From contig NZ_LN831776.1 in assembly GCF_000981585.1 (NCBI RefSeq), positions 2,309,001 to 2,373,000 on the forward strand: a stretch of 64,000 nucleotides of DNA, given 5' to 3'. This document shows positions 17,968 through 25,971 of the stretch, piece by piece (within the stretch, counting starts at the first letter, position 1; the number at the start of each line of letters is the position of its first letter). A program made the position numbers and the translations under genes. The notes under the pieces are model-generated. The model saw nothing but the letters and a program-made list of their open reading frames with translations. It did not search any database and was not told the DNA's origin. The stretch is from Paenibacillus riograndensis SBR5 (GTDB taxonomy: Bacteria; Bacillota; Bacilli; Paenibacillales; Paenibacillaceae).

Positions 17968-18983
17968 AACAGCTTCCCTTAACGGATGAATGGTTCCACG
18001 GTGCGGTTTCACTGGAGCACCGGGAGGAAGGAGTCAAGCCGTGGCGTATTCCCTACGCGGATTATGAGCTGTATGCACCGGAGGGAATCGGGGGCAAAGC
18101 CGAGATTTGTGCCGGTGTGCGCCTGCGGCTGCGCAGTGATTCCGCAGAGGTAGCGGTATCGTTCCTCCCCCTCGCGGATGCAGCTGCTATGGACTGCCTG
18201 GTGGCAGGTCAATTGTTCCTGACCCTCACCCTTCCCCCAGGAGCAACCGAAGCCTTGTTCAGCGGACTTCCCGCAGGCATCAACGATCTGGAAATCTGGC
18301 TCCCGCAAAATATCGGGATGACGGTAACGGGCCTGCGGATCGGCAGCGGGGCTGCTGGTGATCCGCTGCCGGATCGCCGTCCCCGCTGGATCACCTATGG
18401 TAGTTCCATTACCCAGTGTGTGGCAGCTTCCAGCCCTTCGCGTGCCTGGCCGGCCATCGCCGCCGCTGATTGCGGCTGGAATGTGACCAATCTCGGCTTC
18501 TCCGGCAACTGCCACATGGAGCCGATGATCGGACGTCTGATCCGGGATTTGCCGGCCGACTTCATCTCTATATGCGTGGGGGTGAACATCTATGGCGCCG
18601 GTACCCTAAGCCCGCGGATGTTCAAGCCTTTGCTGATCGGATTGCTGGAAACGATCCGCGACAGACACAAGGAGACTCCGCTGCTGGTCATCTCCCCGAT
18701 TTACGGCACCGTCCGCGAGACGGAGCCTAACCCGCTCGGCTTCACGCTGCCCATGATGCGTGAAGATATCCGGCAGACCGTGGAGCTGCTGCGGGAACGG
18801 GGGGACCGCCAGCTGTATGATCTGGACGGCCTGAGCTGGTTTGGCCCGGAGGACGAAGCCTTCCTGACGGACGGCTTGCATCCGGGAGCCAAAGGCTATG
18901 AACTGCTGGGCAGAAGGTTCCGCGCACTGCAGCAAACCGCTCTTCAGGCAAGGCAGCTGCAGCAGACCAAGGGTGAAATTTGA
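17964..18983 (+). CDS. SGNH/GDSL-type hydrolase, two-domain
   Basis: A 339-residue protein. The N-terminal part (to about residue 130) is a beta-sandwich-like region. The C-terminal part is an SGNH esterase domain: ITYGSSITQC holds the block-I nucleophile Ser, NLGFSGNCHME gives the Gly block, ICVGVNIYG supplies the Asn, and LTDGLHPGAKGYELLG holds the catalytic Asp/His pair. Members of this type are often carbohydrate esterases. The GTG start overlaps the stop of the oxidoreductase gene (GTGA), making it the last gene of the operon that begins at 12064. It could remove acyl groups from the imported glycan; the natural ester is not known. A strong bidirectional terminator follows. Confidence 0.87.
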   Translation: MKQLPLTDEWFHGAVSLEHREEGVKPWRIPYADYELYAPEGIGGKAEICAGVRLRLRSDSAEVAVSFLPLADAAAMDCLVAGQLFLTLTLPPGATEALFSGLPAGINDLEIWLPQNIGMTVTGLRIGSGAAGDPLPDRRPRWITYGSSITQCVAASSPSRAWPAIAAADCGWNVTNLGFSGNCHMEPMIGRLIRDLPADFISICVGVNIYGAGTLSPRMFKPLLIGLLETIRDRHKETPLLVISPIYGTVRETEPNPLGFTLPMMREDIRQTVELLRERGDRQLYDLDGLSWFGPEDEAFLTDGLHPGAKGYELLGRRFRALQQTALQARQLQQTKGEI

Positions 18984-18995
18984 ACTTCAGCTTGA

Positions 18996-19040
18996 AAAAA
19001 GCAGCAGGTATCGGGAGCCCCCGTATGCCTGCTGCTTTTT
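18996..19040. terminator. Intrinsic terminator of the second glycan operon
   Basis: AAAAAGCAGCAGG pairs with CCTGCTGCTTTTT around a 17-base loop, flanked by A on the left and T on the right. It would work in both directions. It lies 15 bases after the SGNH stop codon. Confidence 0.85.
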
Positions 19041-19117
19041 CTGAGCATAAGGTGACGGGAACGGTTGTGGGTGCGCTGCTGTGTTGCCCAGAAAAGGACG
19101 GAGCCGCCGTTTTGTTC

Positions 19118-19335
19118 TATATAGAGTGAACTTGAAAAACGAACAAAAGGGAAAAGGGATGGAGGGGAAGTTTGGAACTGTAGGAGCGTTAGCGTCCGCC
19201 TTTGTCTGCGGATTTCCACTGCGAACAGCGGTATAAATCAAGAAATCTGCAGACAACAGCGGCCGGAAGTCCAAACATTCACCGTAGTCCCGACGAAGTC
19301 CCTAATGTTAATATCTTAAGTTCACTCTATTATAG
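19118..19335. repeat. MITE-like non-coding element with terminal inverted repeats
   Basis: CTATATAGAGTGAACTT at 19118-19134 is matched in inverse orientation by AAGTTCACTCTATTATAG at 19318-19335 (one base of difference). Nested inside is a second inverted pair, TCTGCGGATTTC (19206-19217) and GAAATCTGCAGA (about 19243-19254), plus a repeated AACAGCGG. The 218-bp interior has no credible gene. Short length, terminal inverted repeats and internal palindromes suggest a miniature element mobilised in trans or a structured RNA repeat. No target duplication is clear. Confidence 0.6.
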
Positions 19336-19366
19336 TTTAGGATCGGGCTTCATCCAGGGACTGAAG

Positions 19367-19465
19367 CGGACCGAGGAGCCCCTTATTTTGCCAAAAACCT
19401 TACAACGATCCGTCTTCAGCGTGCCCCCGTTGATTTTGGAACGGTCGGGTATCTGTGCGGTCGTA
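19367..19465. repeat. Dispersed intergenic repeat, copy 1 (internally deleted)
   Basis: The stretch GGAGCCC(C)TTATTTTGCC followed by AAAAACCTT, then CCGTCTTCAGC and CCCCCGTTGATTTTGGA, recurs at 47517-47549 and 47718-47785. In copy 2 about 168 bases separate the two blocks, while here they abut at CTT/ACAACG. The rest of the gap from 19336 to 19678 shows no gene and only ordinary A/T-rich sequence ahead of the next ribosome site. Confidence 0.65.
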
Positions 19466-19678
19466 AGCTCCGGGGTGTTTTCACCCGCCAGGGTCAGTTT
19501 GTCCTTCTCCTTGGTCCCATGAAAGATGAATGCTTAGATCACTTGGTCTATTTCAACTGAAGGAACTGAGTCCAACGCCTAATTGTCCTGTCTGCGGGGA
19601 CAGGCTATGATAGAAAGCAATCCCAGCTAGCTGTATGGGGGCGCATTAAATCTATAACTCTGCATAAAGGAGCTTTGG

Positions 19679-21340
19679 ATGATTATGGATCACACACTGG
19701 AAACGCTTTTGGACGAAATGAAACAGGAGATTGACAGATGGGCAGCCTATATTAGCAATATAGACGCGGACAAAATCGTGAAACGCACAACGCTGCAGGT
19801 GGGGATTCACAGTGGCGCTCTGCTCGAATATGCCAAGGGCAGGGTGGAGGTGACGGATGGGGAACTCGATCTTACGGTGCCGGGAGGCAAGGCCGGACCC
19901 AGCGAGTGGCTGACCGGGGAACAAGTGCGGGAGCAGATCGTCCCTGAGCTTGCTTCCTATATGCAGCATAAATTGAACGGGATGCCGCCGGCATTAATCG
20001 ATTATCACTTTACTTTTAACGGCAAGTTCCAGGTGCGGGAAGGCGGGGTCAACGTTCGTATTCTTGAATACGTCGACGGGACGAAGAAGAAACTGCTGCT
20101 GGAACGTATCTCCGCCTATGTCGGGAATAAGCTCGAAGCGGGAAAATATCCGACCAAACCCTTGGAGACCTTTTTCCTGTCCAGACACCTGTTGGATGAG
20201 GGACTGTTCCCGGAGCTGGACCCTGGCCGGATCATTTCTGTGTTCGAGAACATTCAACAAGTGAATAAAGGAAACAAACATCTTGCCGAGCACCGGAGTA
20301 ATCTGAGCGGGGCTTTGCGGAATTGGGTGGAAAATCACTGGTTGCCCCGTTATTTCGATAATATAGGATCAGAGTGGCAGAAGGAATACAAGCGAAAAAG
20401 TGATGCCCGGCTGGACAATCCCGAGCAAGGTCTCATCGAACTGGTCCTGTATTCCGCAATCTTGATTTTGAAATATGAGCCTTCCTACAGCAGAAGTGTG
20501 GGGCTGTCTATGTTGAATTGCGCTATCGAGTTGGGAAGCACCCGGGCCAAACGTCTGACTGAGGAAGGCAGCGGAACGTTCGCCCGGGAAGATGTCTGCC
20601 TTCGCGGTGAACTGGCGGAATGCACAGCCAACGATGTGTTTGCCGAGGTAACCATAGCCATTAAGCAAGAAACGGAGGAAAGCTACGCGCGTGCGCTCCG
20701 GTTTCTTATCCGCTTGCTAAGCTTGGGTTTCCCTAAGAGCTATCAAATCAAGCTGAAATCCTCCGTCAAGCAATGGCTGCCGGTCAAAGGATTGGCCAAG
20801 TCGGGCACGCACCGGTTCTTTGCCAACGCCTTGGAGTATCCGAAATTGCAGCCTTTGCTGGAGGAGTATGCCGGGGTGGCGATGGAAACTTTCGAATGGT
20901 ATACGGATACAGAAGGGGAAAAAAGCTGCATGCCGGGCAGTTATGCGGTTTTTGGCCTTGGTCTCGCGGACCGGGCGTATTTTCCATTAGTAGAACAATA
21001 TATGGAGCAGGTCGACGAAGAACACCAGTCCGTTCAGAACAGCTTCACGGCTGCTTTGGCCGGGCGGCATGGCGTTAACGCGGAGACGCTTCCTACACTG
21101 GTGAAATGTATGCTGCATAGCGGTGATTCGATGAAGCTGAAGATCGATGCCGATCTGGGGGATGACAGGATTCTCAGGCTGCTGATCGATCAAGTTCGCG
21201 GCCTTAAGCGCCATGAGGTGGAGCATATTGTGTATTTGATCTGGGGCGGAACAGACAAGCTGAAAAAAATCGCCGCCAAAGCCGAAGGGGAGCGGGGGAA
21301 ATGGCTATCTGAGCTGGCACAGGCGGCCAGCCGCGGCTAA
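19679..21340 (+). CDS. Uncharacterised 553-residue protein (possibly DUF6138-like)
   Basis: I do not recognise a characterised family with certainty; length and style resemble the DUF6138 proteins of Bacillota, from memory only. There is no signal peptide or membrane segment. The N-terminal 170 residues mix alpha and beta (LIDYHFTFNGKFQVREGGVN, VNVRILEYVDGTKKKLLLE), and the rest is mostly helical with tetratricopeptide-like periodicity (YSAILILKYEPSYSRSVGLS, YARALRFLIRLLSLGFPK). AAGGAG lies six bases ahead of ATG 19679. It is flanked by repeat debris and converges on the ROK regulator, so no operon partner is available to suggest a role. Confidence 0.75.
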   Translation: MIMDHTLETLLDEMKQEIDRWAAYISNIDADKIVKRTTLQVGIHSGALLEYAKGRVEVTDGELDLTVPGGKAGPSEWLTGEQVREQIVPELASYMQHKLNGMPPALIDYHFTFNGKFQVREGGVNVRILEYVDGTKKKLLLERISAYVGNKLEAGKYPTKPLETFFLSRHLLDEGLFPELDPGRIISVFENIQQVNKGNKHLAEHRSNLSGALRNWVENHWLPRYFDNIGSEWQKEYKRKSDARLDNPEQGLIELVLYSAILILKYEPSYSRSVGLSMLNCAIELGSTRAKRLTEEGSGTFAREDVCLRGELAECTANDVFAEVTIAIKQETEESYARALRFLIRLLSLGFPKSYQIKLKSSVKQWLPVKGLAKSGTHRFFANALEYPKLQPLLEEYAGVAMETFEWYTDTEGEKSCMPGSYAVFGLGLADRAYFPLVEQYMEQVDEEHQSVQNSFTAALAGRHGVNAETLPTLVKCMLHSGDSMKLKIDADLGDDRILRLLIDQVRGLKRHEVEHIVYLIWGGTDKLKKIAAKAEGERGKWLSELAQAASRG

Positions 21341-21369
21341 CCTTACGGCTTTGGGGGATCATACCGTCC

Positions 21370-22575
21370 TCAAATAGTAAGCTGGTTCAGTATGAGGGCG
21401 GCTGCCCCGGCGGCGACAGCCGTGTCGCTTAAGCTGCCTTGAGTGAAGCGGACCTTGTATTGCCCGCGGTAGTAGGTCTTCTCAAGGGCAGTCCTTGTGG
21501 CTTCCCGGTAGAAAAAATCCGCAGCCGAGAACAGGGGGCCGCCCAGAATGACCTCCTCCGGATGGAGAATATTAATCAGGTTGGCCAGACCAATGCCGCA
21601 ATAGGCCGCCGCCTGCCCGAATATTCCGTTCACCACGGAATCCCCGGCCTGCAGCGCTTCAACTAAATGTGCGAATTCAATGTCCTCCGGGCGGCCGGCC
21701 AGCTCACGGAGCAAGGTGGGTCTGCCGCGTTTCCATTCCTCCCGGGCCTGCATTTCCAGGGTGCGGATAGAAACATAGGATTCCCATGCGCCGGAATTGC
21801 CGCCCGGCACGCTGGAAGGAACGCCGGAGCTCTCAATGATCATCTGGCCGACGGCCCCTTCAGTGTCGATGACGCCGTAGAGAATCCGGCCTTCGTTCAT
21901 AATCGCGGAGCGCAGCCCGATGCCGGCGTGGAGATAGAGCAGCTGATGCTGCCGCCGGTCACCGCCGGCCCAATATTCGCCAAGCAGCGCGGTATTGGCT
22001 CCATTATCCAGACACACCGGCACATCAAGAAGCTGCTCCAGCCGTTCTTTGACCGGCACCTGTGACCAGCCCGGAGCTGCAAAGCCGGCTGGCTGCAGAA
22101 TCATTCCTTCCTTGCGGTCCAAGGGGCCGACGGCTCCAATGCCAAGCCCGATAACTTGGCTGATATCAATGGAGGCTTGCTCCAGCATGCGCAGCACCTG
22201 GGCATGAACAGATTCGATCAGGCGTTCCGGTGTGGCCTGCTCATCCATAGGCCATGAATATTCATCCAGCAGCTTTAGATGGAGATCTGCAAGCACGAGC
22301 CTGGAAAACGTCCGGGAGATTTCCAGGCCGAATACATAGCCATAGGCGGGATTGGTTTCATATAGGGTGGGCCGTCTGCCGCCCGTGGATTCCCCGAAGC
22401 CTACCTCCAGCAGCAGGTTCTGGGCAAGCAGCTCATCAAGAATCCGGGTTAAGGTGCTGACAGTCAGGCCGCTTTCCTCCAGCAGGGTTTGTTTGGATAC
22501 GGTCCCTTTTTTTCGGACAGATAAGTACATCTCTTTGGTTCTGGAATTAGGTATGAGTTCATGAATAGGCAGCAC
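21370..22575 (-). CDS. ROK-family transcriptional repressor (XylR/NagC type)
   Basis: A 401-residue protein with an N-terminal winged helix (KQTLLEESGLTVSTLTRILDELLAQN, residues 27-52) and a sugar-kinase-like ROK domain: GLGIGAVGPLDRKEGMIL, LDNGANTALLGEYWAGG and the late EEVILGGPLF. The zinc-binding Cys cluster that ROK proteins normally carry after the EGAxGH segment is absent; here the region reads EGAVGQMIIESSGVPSSVPG. The His and Cys ligands are therefore lost. GTG 22575 has AAGGAGAG upstream. It presumably senses a sugar and represses a catabolic operon, but no sugar gene is adjacent; its target is unknown. Confidence 0.88.
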   Translation of the reverse strand: MLPIHELIPNSRTKEMYLSVRKKGTVSKQTLLEESGLTVSTLTRILDELLAQNLLLEVGFGESTGGRRPTLYETNPAYGYVFGLEISRTFSRLVLADLHLKLLDEYSWPMDEQATPERLIESVHAQVLRMLEQASIDISQVIGLGIGAVGPLDRKEGMILQPAGFAAPGWSQVPVKERLEQLLDVPVCLDNGANTALLGEYWAGGDRRQHQLLYLHAGIGLRSAIMNEGRILYGVIDTEGAVGQMIIESSGVPSSVPGGNSGAWESYVSIRTLEMQAREEWKRGRPTLLRELAGRPEDIEFAHLVEALQAGDSVVNGIFGQAAAYCGIGLANLINILHPEEVILGGPLFSAADFFYREATRTALEKTYYRGQYKVRFTQGSLSDTAVAAGAAALILNQLTI

Positions 22576-22778
22576 AAAGGTCTCTCCTTATGAGTAAGTA
22601 TCCCGATCAGGTAAAGAGGGGAATTCTAAACCTGATATTACAATGACACAAAAAGGAGGGGGCCGCAACTGAATGATACATTTCGACGAAAGTGAAACGG
22701 CGAACTTGCGAACGGACCATGGCCGCGGGGCGTGCTGCCCGGTGCGGGCGCTGCCTAAGCAGCGCCTGCCTGATCCAC

Positions 22779-23591
22779 TTACAGCGGCAGGTCCCGCCGC
22801 CGGAAGATCCGGATGCCTGCGGCAAAAGCCGCAAGGCCGATCAGCAGCAGCCAGAGGCAAATCTGCATAACTTCGGCTGTGCCCTGCACAATATGGGCGG
22901 GGCGGTAGAAGCTGAACAGGGTGAAGTAGCGCAGCACGTCAAGCTTACCGCTGATTTTGCCGAGCAGGTCGAGCGTGAAGAAGCCGAAGGTGACCGCACC
23001 GGAGATTCCGAGCGCCTTCTTCTCGTCATTGCAGGCGCAGGAAATCAGGAAGCATAGCCCGCCGATAGCGAAAAACAGCAGAAAGGCCACGGTATTCAGC
23101 TGGGTGAAGCGGCCCATATCGAATTCATATTTGGTGCCGAGAAACCAGCTTTTTCCGGCAAACCCCGACAACAGGGTGACCGCCAATATAATGAAGAGAG
23201 AGGTGACCAGGACCAGGCCTTGCGTGAAGGCTACCTTGCGGCGCGTGGTCGGAGTAGCCAGCAGATAGGCCATGGAACCCCGGTCCACCAGCCGGGCGAT
23301 AAGCTGAGTGGAGAGCTGCACGCAGACGATGGACAGGATCAGGACCAGAATAAGCCCGTAATATTCCCCGGAGATAAAAGCCTCCGCGCTCGCGAAGCCG
23401 CTGTTCAGCCCGAACGCATTGCCTACGCCTTCCGGCATCGCCTTAACCAGTTCATCTATGGCTGCTGTACTGCCGCCCAAGCCGGGATACAGCCAGATCA
23501 TGAACAGCATATAAAAAGCAGAGCCAACAGCGTAGTTCATGATTCCCTTCAAATTGACCCGCATCATTTCTTTATAGAGTGAAAAGTTCAT
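22779..23591 (-). CDS. ABC-2 type transporter permease
   Basis: A 270-residue membrane protein with about six hydrophobic segments (for example VGSAFYMLFMIWLYPGLGG, LILVLILSIVCVQLS, GLVLVTSLFIILAVTLLSG, TVAFLLFFAIGGLCFLIS and ICLWLLLIGLAAFAAGIRIF). It resembles ABC-2 exporter permeases that pair with a CcmA-type ATPase, here the gene immediately upstream at 23588-24481, with a four-base overlap of stop and start. The pair is probably an exporter of a small hydrophobic compound or antibiotic. Both genes are divergent from the TetR regulator at 24649. Confidence 0.87.
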   Translation of the reverse strand: MNFSLYKEMMRVNLKGIMNYAVGSAFYMLFMIWLYPGLGGSTAAIDELVKAMPEGVGNAFGLNSGFASAEAFISGEYYGLILVLILSIVCVQLSTQLIARLVDRGSMAYLLATPTTRRKVAFTQGLVLVTSLFIILAVTLLSGFAGKSWFLGTKYEFDMGRFTQLNTVAFLLFFAIGGLCFLISCACNDEKKALGISGAVTFGFFTLDLLGKISGKLDVLRYFTLFSFYRPAHIVQGTAEVMQICLWLLLIGLAAFAAGIRIFRRRDLPL

Positions 23592-24481
23592 TCCGCAGTC
23601 ACCTCGCGGTCCCGGTCATAATAGTTCATGAAAATATCCTCCAGATTCTGCGTAGAGATGTCGATGCTGCGTACGGCATAGTGGGCCAGCTCCTGTGTAA
23701 ATGCCGCATAATCGCCCTGAATGGCGATCCGTACCCGGTTGCCTTCATGCGATTCGACCTGCAGACCCGAAGCGGCAAACTGCGCGGCATCCTCCTGTGC
23801 TGCAAAGACCACCTCGAACAGCTTGCGCTGCATGGACTGCAGCTCGTGGATATTTTTGACGGTGACAATCCGGCCATCCTTGATAATCGCCGCCCGGTCG
23901 CAGGTGCGTTCAATCTCCTGAAAGCTGTGCGAGGACATCAGAAAGGTGGTTCCCGCTGCTTTTTCCTCTAATACCAGCTCGATAAATACCCGCTGCATCA
24001 GCGGGTCCAGACCGGAGGTCGGCTCATCCAGAATAATGAGCTTCGGGCTGTGCATGAAGGCGGCCACAATGCCGACCTTCTGTTTCATGCCTTTGGACAT
24101 TTTGCGGATCGGTGTCGCGGCATCGAATTGCAGTCGCTGGATCAGGCGGTCACGCTTGGAGGTATCCTTCATTCCCTGCATCGAGGTCATGAAATTGAGA
24201 AAGCTTGTGCCGGTCATGCCGTCGATAAAGTTAATCTCTCCCGGCAGATACCCGGTCAGCTTCTGCACCGTTCCCTGCCCCTTCCAGGCATCGAGCCCGC
24301 CGATCGTAACCGAGCCGCGATCCGGCTGCATGAACCCCATGATGTGGCGGATGGTCGTGGATTTCCCTGCCCCGTTTGGTCCCAGGAATCCGAACACCTC
24401 GCCTTGATGAACTGTGAATGATACATTGTCAATGCCTCTGCCATTTGAAAACCGCTTGCTGAGCCCTTCAACCTTCAGCAT
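23588..24481 (-). CDS. ABC transporter ATP-binding protein (CcmA type)
   Basis: A 297-residue ATPase. Walker A is GPNGAGKST (residues 35-43), the signature is MSKGMKQKVGI in place of the classic LSGGQ, and Walker B runs LIILDEPTSGLDP. The H-loop reads MSSHSF. The C-terminal 80 residues (FEVVFAAQEDAAQFAASGLQ...) are the extension typical of drug-export ATPases. Its start is preceded by GGAGGTGG on the minus strand. It is the first gene of a two-gene unit with the ABC-2 permease. The upstream region contains two 28-bp palindromes that are likely operators for the divergent TetR regulator. Confidence 0.93.
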   Translation of the reverse strand: MLKVEGLSKRFSNGRGIDNVSFTVHQGEVFGFLGPNGAGKSTTIRHIMGFMQPDRGSVTIGGLDAWKGQGTVQKLTGYLPGEINFIDGMTGTSFLNFMTSMQGMKDTSKRDRLIQRLQFDAATPIRKMSKGMKQKVGIVAAFMHSPKLIILDEPTSGLDPLMQRVFIELVLEEKAAGTTFLMSSHSFQEIERTCDRAAIIKDGRIVTVKNIHELQSMQRKLFEVVFAAQEDAAQFAASGLQVESHEGNRVRIAIQGDYAAFTQELAHYAVRSIDISTQNLEDIFMNYYDRDREVTAE

Positions 24482-24502
24482 GACGCCACCTCCGCAACAA
24501 AT

Positions 24503-24599
24503 ATGAAATATTAACGATTGAATATTTCATATGTTATAATAGTCCCGGGATTACGCGAAGTCAATATAATTATGAAATTATTAACTCTGAATATTTCAT
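24503..24599. promoter_or_regulatory. Twin palindromic operators in the ABC exporter/TetR divergon
   Basis: Site 1 at 24503-24530 is ATGAAATATT, eight bases, then AATATTTCAT, a perfect 10-bp inverted repeat. Site 2 at 24572-24599 is the same with one mismatch. A minus-strand promoter fits between them: TTGACT (24564-24559), 17 bases, TATTAT (24541-24536), placing site 1 over the start of transcription of the ABC genes. The most likely ligand is the TetR protein encoded at 24649; this is inference from position and symmetry. Confidence 0.7.
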
Positions 24600-24648
24600 T
24601 ATTTTTGGAATTGCATATTTTCTATACAAGCCGCTTAGGAGGACGAAG

Positions 24649-25251
24649 ATGAACGGTTTTGAGAAGAGAGCAGCCCTGATCAAGAGCAAAATCATGAAGA
24701 CAACCATGGAGCTGCTGAAGACTTGGGAGATCAAAAAACTGCGGATCGCCGATATTGCCAAGGCGGCAGGGGTGTCCCAGGTGACGATTTATAATTATTT
24801 TGGCAGCAAGGAGGCGCTGATCAGCGAATCCTTCAAGGATTTTGTGGAGGAATCCCTGCTGGAGTTCGAAGAAGAGATGCGGCAGCAGAAAACCTTGAAG
24901 GAGCGGATCACTTATTTTATTTTCAAGGATAAGGAAACCTATTCTACCCTGGATCCTGCGCTTGTCAAAGAGATCATGTTCGACGATGAGGCTATGTACC
25001 AGTATATCCAGCAGCAGTATGATGACAGGGTCATGCCGCTGATGGTCCAAATGGTGGAGGAGGGCAAGGCCAGCGGAGAAATTTCGCAAAAGGTGTCCAT
25101 GGAAGCGGTGCTGGTGATGATCCAGATGTATATCAAGAGCTCCGGGGAAATGCTGGACAGTGTGGCGAAGCATGAGGACAAGAATCAATTCCTGGATGAG
25201 CTGTTCCATATCTTTTTCTATGGGTTGTGCGGCCGGGAGCCGGAGGAATAA
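24649..25251 (+). CDS. TetR/AcrR family transcriptional regulator
   Basis: A 200-residue regulator. The helix-turn-helix is at residues 25-52 (LRIADIAKAAGVSQVTIYNY, then FGSKEALI), and the rest is the helical ligand-binding and dimerisation domain. AGGAGG lies ten bases ahead of the ATG. It is divergent from the ABC exporter, with two symmetrical sites in the shared intergenic region. By family behaviour it would repress the exporter and itself until an inducer, probably the exported compound, is bound. Confidence 0.92.
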   Translation: MNGFEKRAALIKSKIMKTTMELLKTWEIKKLRIADIAKAAGVSQVTIYNYFGSKEALISESFKDFVEESLLEFEEEMRQQKTLKERITYFIFKDKETYSTLDPALVKEIMFDDEAMYQYIQQQYDDRVMPLMVQMVEEGKASGEISQKVSMEAVLVMIQMYIKSSGEMLDSVAKHEDKNQFLDELFHIFFYGLCGREPEE

Positions 25252-25380
25252 GGAAGAAGCCTCTAGAGTGTGGGGTGCGGGGCTGGCATGAAGCAGGAAA
25301 AGCTGAAGCGGCTCCGGCTGAACAGGTACATCAGTTGTCAGGCAGCCGGAGGCCGCACCGGCCGGAAGGCCCGGTCCGGG

Positions 25381-25836
25381 TTAGAGCAGGGTTTTGAAGC
25401 TATGGCGGATGACATCGCCGCGGCTGATAATGCCGACAAGCACCCGGTTCCGCTCGACCGGGACTTTTTTGATCTGTTTTTTGCCGAGAATGGTTGCAAT
25501 TCTTTCAATATCTTCGTCCCAGGGAACAGTGATGACCTTCTTCTTGGCGATATCCATTACATTCAGGCTCAGCAGTCTGCGGGTCCGCTCCTCGAATTCC
25601 TCATTATCCCCCACAAATACATTGATCTGAAAAAAAGAATCGACGATCAGATCTTCATGTCTGCCGATATAACGCATGATATCCCCATCGCTTAAATAGG
25701 CGACGATTTCATTTCTATCATTGACCACAGGCATGCCGCTGATCCGGAACTGAATGCAGCGTTCGATAAAGGTCCGCACCGTATCGGATTCCTTGACTTT
25801 GTATACTTGTCTGATCATAAACTCATGAGCTTTCAT
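25381..25836 (-). CDS. Two-CBS-domain protein
   Basis: A 151-residue cytoplasmic protein made almost wholly of two CBS domains: residues 4-60 (FMIRQVYKVKESDTVRTFIE, ISGMPVVNDRNEIVAYLSDG) and 85-145 (MDIAKKKVITVPWDEDIERI, IKKVPVERNRVLVGIISRGD). Such pairs bind adenine nucleotides. The start is set at 25836, where GGAGGGA precedes the ATG; a longer frame extending to 26190 runs back through the MarR gene and is not credible. It is divergent from a MarR gene with a 15-bp palindrome over its own -10 box, so it is probably repressed by that regulator. Its physiological role is unknown. Confidence 0.88.
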   Translation of the reverse strand: MKAHEFMIRQVYKVKESDTVRTFIERCIQFRISGMPVVNDRNEIVAYLSDGDIMRYIGRHEDLIVDSFFQINVFVGDNEEFEERTRRLLSLNVMDIAKKKVITVPWDEDIERIATILGKKQIKKVPVERNRVLVGIISRGDVIRHSFKTLL

Positions 25837-25892
25837 AATGTCCCTCCGCAGCTTATCATTCCGGAAAATAACTTGTATAATGAAAGTATATA

Positions 25893-25925
25893 CTTGTATT
25901 ATACAAGCGGGAATGGTAATGTCAA
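25893..25925 (-). promoter_or_regulatory. CBS gene promoter with palindromic operator over the -10 box
   Basis: On the minus strand TTGACA (25925-25920), 16 bases, and TATAAT (25903-25898) form a near-perfect sigma-A promoter. The 15-bp palindrome CTTGTATTATACAAG at 25893-25907 covers the -10 box, and a half-site-like CTTGTATAAT is at 25872-25881. MarR proteins commonly bind this kind of site, so the divergent MarR product is the natural candidate. Confidence 0.75.
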
Positions 25926-25971
25926 TGATCATAATATGTAGATACAACTTGAGAGGAAAGGATGCAGCGTC

